DNA of 6,581 nucleotides from Deltaproteobacteria bacterium (GTDB lineage Bacteria; Desulfobacterota; Desulfarculia; Adiutricales; Adiutricaceae): contig JAITLH010000078.1 of NCBI GenBank assembly GCA_031277995.1, positions 1 to 6,581 on the forward strand, in the 5' to 3' direction. This document shows, in pieces, positions 1-5,897 of this stretch; position 1 is the stretch's first letter, and the number at the start of each line of letters is the position of its first letter. The position numbers were made by a program, and so were the translations under genes. The notes below the pieces were generated by a model, which saw only the letters and a program-made list of their open reading frames with translations, made no database searches and was not told the DNA's origin.

Positions 1-1015
1 CATTATCGATAAATTTGGTCCCCATAAATCGTTGGTCGTTTCCAGCGTCGTGGCCATCGCCTCCAATCTGGCGCCGTTTTTGGACCAGGCCAGCTTGGCC
101 CTGGCCATAGTCGCCCGCCTGGCCCTTGGGCTATGCACGTGCCTTAACTTTTTGGCGGTCTTAAAGCTTATCGGCCAACTGGCCCCGCCAGACAAAATAG
201 CCAAATTCCAAGGCTACCAGGGCGGGTCGTTTTGTTTGGGGACGGTTTTGCCTTATCTATGCCTCTCGTTTGGGGGCGGGCTGTCTTGGAAGTGGGCTTA
301 CGGGTTATGCGCCTTCATGTTCCTTTTGGTCTTGGTGGCCTCGCCGGCCATTAGGGAAGCCAAGCCAAAATCGGACCAAAAATCCGGGGCGTCCTGGCGG
401 GGACTTTTCCGGACGGCCTTACCTATGATCGTCAAATCCAAAGAAATCTGGGCCTTGGGCTTACTTCATGGTTTTTCCTACGGAACTTTGAATAACCTCG
501 GCCAATGGCTGCCATCCATCTTGTCGGAAAAATCCGGCCGCCCCATAACCTTCTGGATGACGGCCACCATCGTAATCCTCGTAATCGGCACCCTTAGCCG
601 CTCCGGCTCGGGGCTAATTTTGGGCTTGGTCAGTAGGGGCGCGGCCATCATGGGGGTCGTTTTGGCCTTGGCCTTGTTTTACGTTGGCTTGGGTTTAAGC
701 GGCCATATCTGGTTAGCCTTAATTTTGGGCTTTATGCTCGCCGCCGTAAGCGGCCTAAATTATGGACCGATATTTAACCTTGGGGGCTTGGTTATGGAGA
801 GCGCCTATATGGGCACGGCTTTGGGATTCATGAACATGATCGCGAACATAGCCAACGTCGCCTTGACGTTAATTTTGGGTAACGGCAAGGACTATACGGG
901 CTCTTTTCAAACCGGCCTCGTATTGGCGGGAATCATGTCTTTGGCGTCTTTGATAATCTTTGGCCGGACCATCCTCCGTTTGGATCGTAGGTTATATGGC
1001 GGCTCCAAGCCTTGA
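1..1015 (+). CDS. MFS transporter, C-terminal part (5' end outside window)
   Basis: Partial gene. The frame is open from base 2 to the TGA at 1013-1015, giving 337 visible residues, so the true start lies to the left of the window. The visible protein begins IIDKFGPHK, which fits the cytoplasmic loop 2-3 signature of MFS carriers (GxxxDRxGxR). About 60-70 residues covering TM1 and TM2 are therefore missing. The remainder is strongly hydrophobic, with long segments separated by short loops. A hydrophilic central loop (EAKPKSDQKSGASW) marks the usual break between the two six-helix halves. The second half keeps only a weak form of the motif (SRSGSGL). The protein ends in a basic tail. It should be an inner-membrane secondary carrier; the substrate cannot be told from the sequence. 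A TTG at 32 could be taken for a start, but it falls inside the conserved loop and is not one. The gene converges on the IclR-type regulator. Confidence 0.87.
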   Translation, partial: IIDKFGPHKSLVVSSVVAIASNLAPFLDQASLALAIVARLALGLCTCLNFLAVLKLIGQLAPPDKIAKFQGYQGGSFCLGTVLPYLCLSFGGGLSWKWAYGLCAFMFLLVLVASPAIREAKPKSDQKSGASWRGLFRTALPMIVKSKEIWALGLLHGFSYGTLNNLGQWLPSILSEKSGRPITFWMTATIVILVIGTLSRSGSGLILGLVSRGAAIMGVVLALALFYVGLGLSGHIWLALILGFMLAAVSGLNYGPIFNLGGLVMESAYMGTALGFMNMIANIANVALTLILGNGKDYTGSFQTGLVLAGIMSLASLIIFGRTILRLDRRLYGGSKP

Positions 1016-1099
1016 CTGATGCCCCCCTCGAAAACCAAGGGCTTGGAAAAGGACAAAAATTTAAGGCGTTAATCAAGACGGTTAAATCGCGAATTTTCC

Positions 1100-1143
1100 A
1101 AAAACCATGGCCGGTTAACGCTTGAAGCGTTAACCGGCCATGG
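1100..1143 (-). terminator. Long hairpin terminator between convergent genes
   Basis: Perfect inverted repeat: left arm CCATGGCCGGTTAACGCTT at 1105-1123, one base (G), right arm at 1125-1143. On the minus strand the stem is followed directly by TTTTT (1104-1100) and then GGAAAATT, as expected for an intrinsic terminator of the IclR-type gene that ends at 1268. On the plus strand the nearest T-run (1153-1159) starts about 10 bases after the stem, so termination of the MFS gene from the left is possible but less typical. The 19-bp arms are longer than most terminator stems. Confidence 0.68.
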
Positions 1144-1267
1144 CCAGAGGGTTATTTTTGGTTCTTCTTCGCGGTCAAGGGCCTTTGATCATGGTTGATA
1201 ACGGCAGCGCTTATATCGACTTTTAGGGAGATTTAGAGAAAAAAAGACCTTGGGATTTGGGTTAAAT

Positions 1268-2065
1268 TCAACCGTCGTACATAAAGGCTTTGGAGATTTC
1301 CTTGGCCGTTTGCCTAAGGGCGTCGGCGAAGGTGGCCTCGTTGGAATTAATGAAGTTAGTTAGCCCAACCAGGCAAATGGCGAACATGGGCCGGCCGTCA
1401 AAGCCGAAAACCGGCGTCCCCAGGGCGTCAAAGCCCACGATGACTTCGCTCTCTTCATGGGCGTAGCCATCTTTTCGGACCTTTTTGAGGGCGGCCCGAA
1501 AGCGTTTTGGGTCGGTGATGGAGTATTGGGTCAGGGCCTTCATGGGTTTGGCCAGCATCTCGTTTACGAATTTCTCGTCCGAGAAGGCCATGATGGATCT
1601 CATGCCGGCGGTGGTGTTCCAACACACGCTGTCCCCGGCTTGGCCGGCCACCCTTACGGACATGTCCCCTTCGACCACGCAGCCCATCATGACATTATGG
1701 CCGTTTAGGATTTCCAGGGTCACGGTTTGGCCGGTTTTTTTTCTCAAATCAACCATGAAAGGACGGGCCATACTAATATAACCCGAGTTCAGGGATTTCT
1801 GGAGGGCTAAGGATAATTTTATGATCGACGGCCCCAATGAGTACGTTTTGTTGGTTACGTTTTGGGTAACCATCCCAAATTCGTTCATAATCTTAAGGAT
1901 TCTGGAAGTCGTGGCCTTGTTAAAACCCAGGCTTCGGCTTAACTCTATGGTACTTATGCCATCGTTATCTGGTAATAAAGACATCAGAATGGTAAAGGCT
2001 TTCTCTATGGCGTTATGCTTACTTTCTTCCGATTCCTTATTGAGGTTTAAAGCGGTGAGGGTCAT
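1268..2065 (-). CDS. IclR-family transcriptional regulator
   Basis: Complete gene of 265 residues, close to the usual IclR length. An N-terminal winged helix-turn-helix spans about residues 17-80 (AIEKAFTILMSLL, then ISTIELSRSLGFNKATTSRIL, with the wing ending YSLGP). The C-terminal effector-binding domain spans about 95-262. It shows the family pattern GYAHEESEVIVGFDALGTPVFGFDGRP at about 200-226. IclR proteins are usually small-molecule-responsive regulators of nearby catabolic or transport genes; the ligand here is unknown. The stretch normally read as TAxGKAxLA is TTAGMRSIMA (152-160), so the usual lysine is absent. The ATG start is supported by AAAGGA 8 bases upstream and a TATAAT -10 box just before it. 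The gene lies 81 bases downstream of the sigma54 activator on the same strand, so read-through is possible, and it converges on the left-hand MFS gene, a plausible target. Confidence 0.93.
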   Translation of the reverse strand: MTLTALNLNKESEESKHNAIEKAFTILMSLLPDNDGISTIELSRSLGFNKATTSRILKIMNEFGMVTQNVTNKTYSLGPSIIKLSLALQKSLNSGYISMARPFMVDLRKKTGQTVTLEILNGHNVMMGCVVEGDMSVRVAGQAGDSVCWNTTAGMRSIMAFSDEKFVNEMLAKPMKALTQYSITDPKRFRAALKKVRKDGYAHEESEVIVGFDALGTPVFGFDGRPMFAICLVGLTNFINSNEATFADALRQTAKEISKAFMYDG

Positions 2066-2073
2066 GTAATTTT

Positions 2074-2079
2074 TCCTTT
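2074..2079 (-). promoter_or_regulatory. Shine-Dalgarno site of the IclR-type gene
   Basis: AAAGGA on the minus strand, 8 bases before the ATG at 2065. It fixes the start of the regulator. Confidence 0.7.
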
Positions 2080-2088
2080 ATCTTTACT

Positions 2089-2094
2089 ATTATA
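2089..2094 (-). promoter_or_regulatory. Probable -10 box of the IclR-type gene
   Basis: Perfect TATAAT on the minus strand, in an AT-rich stretch. Transcription would begin near 2082, giving a leader of about 17 bases that just includes the ribosome binding site. No convincing TTGACA-like -35 lies at 16-18 bases; TTTCAC or TTCACT sits 19-20 bases upstream. The weak -35 suggests the promoter may need an activator or be autoregulated. Confidence 0.5.
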
Positions 2095-2146
2095 ATCTAA
2101 CCAAAGTTTAACGAGTGAAAAGGTCGGTCATAAAGGGGCTAAAAGA

Positions 2147-3865
2147 TCAGTTCCAGGAGGATATTTTTTTATAAATCGTGCTGCGGGCCACGCCCAATTG
2201 TTTGGCGGCTTTGGTGATGTTCCCGCCGCAGGCGGCGATGGTTTCGCGGAAAGCTTTCTCCTCGATGTCTTTGATGGTGGATATAACGCTCGGCTCGCCT
2301 TCGAATCCTTCGCTTTTGGGCGCGATGGCCAAAGTTGATTGGCCGCCGGGATCGCGGCGAACGGGAAAACGCAGGTGGTAGGGTTCTATCACCGAGGGGG
2401 CTAGATGGACGGCCAAGGAGATCATGTTTTCCAATTCCCTGACGTTACCCGGCCAGGAGTAGTTTAGAAGAATTTCTTGGGTTTCATCGGAAAGGGTCAA
2501 ATGGTTTTTGTTGAGCTCCCGGCCGTACTTTTTCAAAAAATGCCTAGCCAAGACCAATATGTCATTTCGCCTTTCCCGTAAGGGCGGAACGTGAATGGCC
2601 AGGACGTTTAAGCGATAATAAAGATCCTCCCTAAAATTGCCCTTTTCGATTTCCCGGGGCAGATCGCTATTGGTGGCGGCGATTACCCTAACGTCAACCG
2701 GAATCGTGACCTTCCCGCCCAGGCGCCTGACCTCCTTATTTTGCAAAACCCGGAGGAACTGGGGCTGGATATCCAACGGCAGTTCGCCCAATTCGTCCAA
2801 AAACACGCTGCCTCCGTAAGCGAGCTCAAATTTTCCGGGCATGCCGCCTTTTTTGCAACCGGTAAAGGCCCCATCCATGTAACCGAATAACTCGCTGGCG
2901 ACGAGATTTTTGGGAATCGAGGCGCAGTCGATGACGAAAAACGGGTTATCGCGCCGGGAACTGGCCAAATGGATGGCGTGGGCGAAAAGCTCTTTTCCCG
3001 TTCCGCTTTCGCCGGTTATGAGGACCGAAAGGCAATTGTCGGCGGCCATTTTGCCCAAGTTTACGGCTTCCGACATGGCTTGGCTTTCATGGACTATGTC
3101 CCCAAAGGTGAAAGTGGCGTTGGAATTGGCAGACCCCTTAGCGAGTTGACGGCCTTGCTTGACCTCCCGAAAGTGGTCCAAGGCGGCGATGATCCGCCCG
3201 TTTTTTCCGAAAACCGGAAAGGCCGTCTTGACGATATGGATGTCCCTATTGGCCAGCTTGATATGGACGTCGTGTTCCTCGATGGCCTTGCCGGTCGAGA
3301 ATACCTGGGAGATGAGCAGTTTTGACAGGACAAAATCGGTTAGTTTGCCGCCGATTAATTTGTCTTCCGTGGTCCCCAAAAGCTCGCAAGCCAAGCTGTT
3401 GGCGTTTAGCACCGTAAGGTCGGGGCTTAAGATTATGCAACCCGAGTACGGCGATTGGATAAGGCTTTTCTCAAACTCAAGCCTCTCGTTTAGTTCGGCG
3501 ATATGCCGCCGATGTTTTATGTCAAGGGCCAGCGTGAACCAGAGAAGGTCTATGAGGGGTAAATTTTTTTCCGGAAAGGCGTCGGGCACGGCGACGACCA
3601 ATAAGTCGCCGTTGTCGGTAAGCCCCCCAAAGCAACAACCCCGGGGGCAAAAACCGGGCCTGGAGGCGTTTTTCATCAAGGGCTCCAGGTGTAACGGCTC
3701 GCGCCAATCGCTTAGCCCAACGTGGCCTTCCGGCCAGACGAAACCCTGCTCCAAGCCAACCCCGTTTCGGTAATACACCATTATCGGCGTCAAACCGGAA
3801 AGGGTTGGGGCCATGGCCTTTACCATTACGGCCAGATCGGGAGCGTTCAATTCCAGCTTTTCCAT
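2147..3865 (-). CDS. Sigma54-dependent transcriptional activator with PAS sensor
   Basis: Complete gene of 572 residues from the ATG at 3865. Residues 1-115 form a sensor region of unrecognised or divergent GAF-like type, with a cysteine cluster CPRGCC at 73-78. A PAS domain follows at about 134-235 (GCIILSPDLTVLNANSLACELLG). The sigma54-interaction AAA+ domain spans about 254-500. It has Walker A GESGTGKE at 285-292, the L1 loop at 332-337 reading GAFTGC rather than GAFTGA, Walker B GGSVFLDELG at 351-360, sensor I RVIAATNSDL at 393-402, arginine-finger region FREDLYYRLN at 411-420 and WPGNVRELEN at 471-480. A Fis-type helix-turn-helix (GGNITKAAKQLGVARSTIY, 547-565) closes the protein. Such proteins bind upstream DNA and use ATP to open sigma54 promoters in response to a signal. 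The start is set by GGAG 5 bases before the ATG. The frame stays open to a TTG at 4072, but that extension is translated repeat DNA with no ribosome binding site. There is no response-regulator receiver domain, so sensing is probably direct. Confidence 0.94.
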   Translation of the reverse strand: MEKLELNAPDLAVMVKAMAPTLSGLTPIMVYYRNGVGLEQGFVWPEGHVGLSDWREPLHLEPLMKNASRPGFCPRGCCFGGLTDNGDLLVVAVPDAFPEKNLPLIDLLWFTLALDIKHRRHIAELNERLEFEKSLIQSPYSGCIILSPDLTVLNANSLACELLGTTEDKLIGGKLTDFVLSKLLISQVFSTGKAIEEHDVHIKLANRDIHIVKTAFPVFGKNGRIIAALDHFREVKQGRQLAKGSANSNATFTFGDIVHESQAMSEAVNLGKMAADNCLSVLITGESGTGKELFAHAIHLASSRRDNPFFVIDCASIPKNLVASELFGYMDGAFTGCKKGGMPGKFELAYGGSVFLDELGELPLDIQPQFLRVLQNKEVRRLGGKVTIPVDVRVIAATNSDLPREIEKGNFREDLYYRLNVLAIHVPPLRERRNDILVLARHFLKKYGRELNKNHLTLSDETQEILLNYSWPGNVRELENMISLAVHLAPSVIEPYHLRFPVRRDPGGQSTLAIAPKSEGFEGEPSVISTIKDIEEKAFRETIAACGGNITKAAKQLGVARSTIYKKISSWN

Positions 3866-3870
3866 GCCGG

Positions 3871-3874
3871 CTCC
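3871..3874 (-). promoter_or_regulatory. Shine-Dalgarno site deciding the activator's start
   Basis: On the minus strand AAAAGGAG is followed by five bases (CCGGC) and then the ATG at 3865-3863. This site argues for the 572-residue form over a 641-residue form starting at a TTG inside the upstream repeat, where nothing like a ribosome binding site is visible. Confidence 0.75.
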
Positions 3875-3934
3875 TTTTGGTGAGCGAAAAGCCTCAGGCC
3901 TCGCGCTAGGTTTCTCCCGATATTTGGCGAACGC

Positions 3935-3960
3935 GGAAAAACCTCCGGCGAGGGTTTTCC
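3935..3960 (-). other. Hairpin in the activator's leader
   Basis: Inverted repeat with left arm GGAAAAACCTC (3935-3945), loop CGGC, right arm GAGGGTTTTCC (3950-3960), and a single mismatch at 3941/3954. It lies about 70 bases before the activator's start codon. No T-run follows on the minus strand, so it is not a standard terminator. It may be a leader structure or a protein-binding dyad; the function is unknown. Confidence 0.4.
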
Positions 3961-4002
3961 CAATGGGCCCGTCTACGATAGTCAGAAAAGGGCGGGGCAA
4001 TG

Positions 4003-4075
4003 GCCAATTTGGGTGACCGGGTTGGGTCACCAAATTATTTCGCCAATTTGGGTGACCGGGTTGGGTCACCAAATT
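4003..4075. repeat. Two tandem copies of a 34-bp dyad repeat
   Basis: Two identical 34-base units at 4003-4036 and 4042-4075, separated by ATTTC, so the period is 39 bases. Each unit is itself an inverted repeat: left arm AATTTGGGTGACC, centre GGGTTG, right arm GGTCACCAAATT, with one extra G in the left arm. Each therefore carries two GGTNACC cores, four in all. The pair lies 140-210 bases upstream of the sigma54 activator. It may be a pair of regulator-binding sites, for example autoregulatory, or a fragment of a dispersed palindromic repeat family. The flanking GGGCGG (3990-3995) and CCGCCC (4080-4085) are also complementary and could close the whole block. Confidence 0.9.
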
Positions 4076-4168
4076 TGGGCCGCCCCAGACTACCTTAAAA
4101 CAATCGGGGAGAACGGTCTGTGTATGGACCTACCGATGGTATTGGTTAAGCTAATTCTCTGTCATTTT

Positions 4169-4182
4169 ATGATTAAAATCAT
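4169..4182. promoter_or_regulatory. FNR/CRP-like dyad (candidate operator)
   Basis: ATGAT-TAAA-ATCAT is a dyad with 5-base arms and a 4-base centre. It matches the FNR-type pattern TTGAT-N4-ATCAA at 8 of 10 arm positions. It lies about 300 bases upstream of the activator and downstream of the candidate promoter at 4333-4361, so its position does not clearly fit activation. In AT-rich DNA such a match can arise by chance. Confidence 0.25.
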
Positions 4183-4332
4183 TACGTTCATGGCCACGAC
4201 CGAACCGTTTTGGCTCAGGCCATCGCCTAAATAAAGTTTCATCGCGGTTTAAACAAGTCAGCCCCGGGATTTCTTTTGGGCCGACCTGATTCACAATACA
4301 AAGCATAGGTTCATAATATGAGATATATTTTA

Positions 4333-4361
4333 ATTGTTAACCATCTCGCCCCACTTGTCAA
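4333..4361 (-). promoter_or_regulatory. Candidate sigma70-type promoter facing the activator gene
   Basis: On the minus strand a perfect TTGACA (4361-4356) is followed after 17 bases by AACAAT (4338-4333), a 4 of 6 match to TATAAT, in an AT-rich stretch. Transcription would start near 4326 and run through the dyad repeats to the activator, leaving a leader of about 460 bases. That length is unusual, so another promoter closer to 3865 is possible. Confidence 0.35.
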
Positions 4362-4610
4362 GAAAATAATAAAACACTCATAAAAACAATATGTTATAAC
4401 GCCGGTCCATTAGGAAAAAATCAAAAAAACGTTAAGATCGCGCCAAGGCCTTGATTGGCCTAGACTTAAAAAGAACGTTGCCGCGAGGGGTCGGGTGGGC
4501 TCTCCCCCGCCCCTTGGATCGGGGCCAGAATGGCCGTTCGCGTTTATGGTTAATTTAAAACCGTTTTTACGTAAAGGCTCATCGTTTTTCCGCTAAACGC
4601 GCGGCGATAC

Positions 4611-4654
4611 AAAAACCGGAAAACGAAACGGGGGCCAAAATGGCCCCCGTCGTT
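4611..4654 (-). terminator. Terminator of the MFS operon
   Basis: Perfect 10-bp stem ACGGGGGCCA (4628-4637) with TGGCCCCCGT (4641-4650) and a 3-base loop. It extends by AACG/CGTT (4622-4625 with 4651-4654) past a two-base bulge. On the minus strand the stem is followed by T-rich sequence (TTTCGTTTTCC, then GGTTTTT). It lies about 50 bases after the stop codon of the MFS gene at 4706. Confidence 0.7.
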
Positions 4655-4705
4655 GGTTTGTCGGATGGTTTCCATGCCCAAGCCATGGCTTGGCCATGGC
4701 CGGCG

Positions 4706-5893
4706 CTAGCTTTTTTTGGCCATGAGTTCCGGCAAGAATAAGGAGATGACGGCCATCAGGATAAAACTCACGGCGATGAGGTTAAAGACGCCGGTGGGTT
4801 GGCCCCCGGCCATAAGGGGCAGTAGGAAAGGCAGGGCGAATCCGCCGCCGCTTTGGAGGGTACTTAAAACGCCCCCGGCGCTACCGCCGTAGGTGGGCCC
4901 GATGTAATCGAGCAGCATGGGCACGGCCAATACGATCGAAAGGAAAGCGCCGCTGAAAAAGCCTACCCCAAAAAGGAGTATGACCGTGAGGGTGCCGTAG
5001 TCGATACTCCAGGCCAAGTAGGCGCAGATTCCGGAAATGGCCCCGGAAATAAAAAGAAAAACCTTGGAGCGGCCCACCATCTTGCAGAGGGCGGCGGCGA
5101 TCAAAGAACCAATCATAAGCGAGAAAGCCACGACCGAGCTGGCCATGCCGGCGGTTTGGGGAGCGACGCCCTTAACTTCTATGAGGCTATTGACCAAAAA
5201 ACCGTTCATGGTCACGTAGGCCCCCAGCATCAAGAAGATGGAAAACCCGCCAATCCAGATGGCCGGTTTGGACATGACATATTTGAGATTGCCGATTACG
5301 GGCTGGGGCGGGGCCTTTGGGGTCCCGGCCGGGGCGCCTTTTAGGAAAACCAGCCAAATAACGAGAATTATGGCGATCACCCAAATGGAAAGCTGAAAGG
5401 AGGCCCCAAGGCTTTCGGCGCGGCCGCCCACGGCGATGGCGCTCGATTGGCCCAAGCCGATTCCGGCCAGGTAACAGCCCACGCCCAGGCCAACCTTTGG
5501 CCCCGGGAGCCAAGTGCCCAAAACTTTGATAAAGTTGGCGTTTAGGGCCGAGTTACTTACCCCGATCAAAAACATCAGGAAAAAATAAGTGCCCATGTTC
5601 GGTTCGCAAGCGTAACGGCCGATGGCCCCGATTAGGCTTATTACCAGCCCAATGGCCACCATCAGTTTGACCCCGTAGCGATCCCCCAGGGCGCCAAAGG
5701 GAATGCCCAGGGAACTGGCCGCCAAAAGGGGCAAACCCATCATCAAGCCGAATTGTACCGGGGTGGCTTGGGTGGCGGCGAAAATCAGCGGGGCCAAGCC
5801 GGCCACCTGAAAGTGAATGAAGTTAATGCCAAAGGCGGTAACCGCGACCGCCAAGGTGATAATCCACATATATCCGCTTTGTTTGTTTTCCAT
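4706..5893 (-). CDS. MFS transporter
   Basis: Complete carrier of 395 residues, a normal length for a 12-helix MFS protein of the inner membrane. The loop 2-3 signature is clear at 67-77 (GALGDRYGVKL, with D71 and R72). A glycine-rich segment GVGCYLAGIGLGQ lies at 137-149 and a central hydrophilic loop rich in Pro and Lys at about 186-205 (KGAPAGTPKAPPQP). The second half begins near 210, with a reduced form of the motif at 270-276 (CKMVGRS). The general look recalls anion or nitrate/cyanate-type carriers, but no substrate-defining motif was recognised. The ATG follows the stop of the CobW-like gene by only 4 bases, so the two are surely co-transcribed and probably translationally coupled. 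The only Shine-Dalgarno-like sequence (AAGGGCGAG) lies inside the upstream gene's end and is rather far from the ATG. A terminator follows at 4611-4654. Confidence 0.92.
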   Translation of the reverse strand: MENKQSGYMWIITLAVAVTAFGINFIHFQVAGLAPLIFAATQATPVQFGLMMGLPLLAASSLGIPFGALGDRYGVKLMVAIGLVISLIGAIGRYACEPNMGTYFFLMFLIGVSNSALNANFIKVLGTWLPGPKVGLGVGCYLAGIGLGQSSAIAVGGRAESLGASFQLSIWVIAIILVIWLVFLKGAPAGTPKAPPQPVIGNLKYVMSKPAIWIGGFSIFLMLGAYVTMNGFLVNSLIEVKGVAPQTAGMASSVVAFSLMIGSLIAAALCKMVGRSKVFLFISGAISGICAYLAWSIDYGTLTVILLFGVGFFSGAFLSIVLAVPMLLDYIGPTYGGSAGGVLSTLQSGGGFALPFLLPLMAGGQPTGVFNLIAVSFILMAVISLFLPELMAKKS

Positions 5894-5897
5894 GTTA

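Larger units (their letters stand above)
4076..4705. other. Long intergenic region, AT-rich in its left half
   Basis: With the leader and repeats to its left, this makes about 840 bases without a credible gene between the activator's start and the MFS gene's stop. About 4100-4440 is markedly richer in A+T than the surrounding genes and holds a candidate promoter (4333-4361) and an FNR-like dyad (4169-4182). The right half is GC-rich and full of small dyads: a bulged GC stem at 4487-4513, GGCCA-GAA-TGGCC at 4523-4535, TTTACGTAAA at 4566-4575, the MFS terminator at 4611-4654, and the palindromes AGCCATGGCT (4681-4690) and GGCCATGGCC (4692-4701). No coding frame here has a ribosome binding site or recognisable product. 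A small RNA cannot be excluded. Confidence 0.6.

Noticed and set aside
32..1015. Complete MFS gene starting at the TTG at 32
   Set aside because: The frame is open upstream to the window edge and those codons encode the conserved IIDKFGPHK loop, so the gene is cut by the left edge.
3159..3773. A 204-residue open frame on the plus strand inside the sigma54 activator
   Set aside because: It lies wholly antisense to a gene with clear PAS and sensor-region coding sequence, has no ribosome binding site, and its translation shows no domain pattern. It is a shadow of the codon bias.
4003..4075. CRISPR-like array
   Set aside because: There are only two repeat copies, the spacer is 5 bases, and no cas gene is present.
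4013..4234. A 73-residue plus-strand frame starting in the tandem repeat
   Set aside because: The first third is just translated repeat, there is no ribosome binding site, and the rest runs into AT-rich intergenic DNA with no recognisable features.
4487..4513. Second intrinsic terminator for the MFS operon
   Set aside because: The stem has a bulge, and on the minus strand the nearest T-run is more than ten bases past it. The hairpin at 4622-4654 already fits better.
3866..4705. Sigma54 -24/-12 promoter controlled by the adjacent activator
   Set aside because: I looked by eye for GG-N10-GC with TGGCAC/TTGCA context on both strands of the intergenic region and found no convincing match. The activator's target promoter may lie outside the window.
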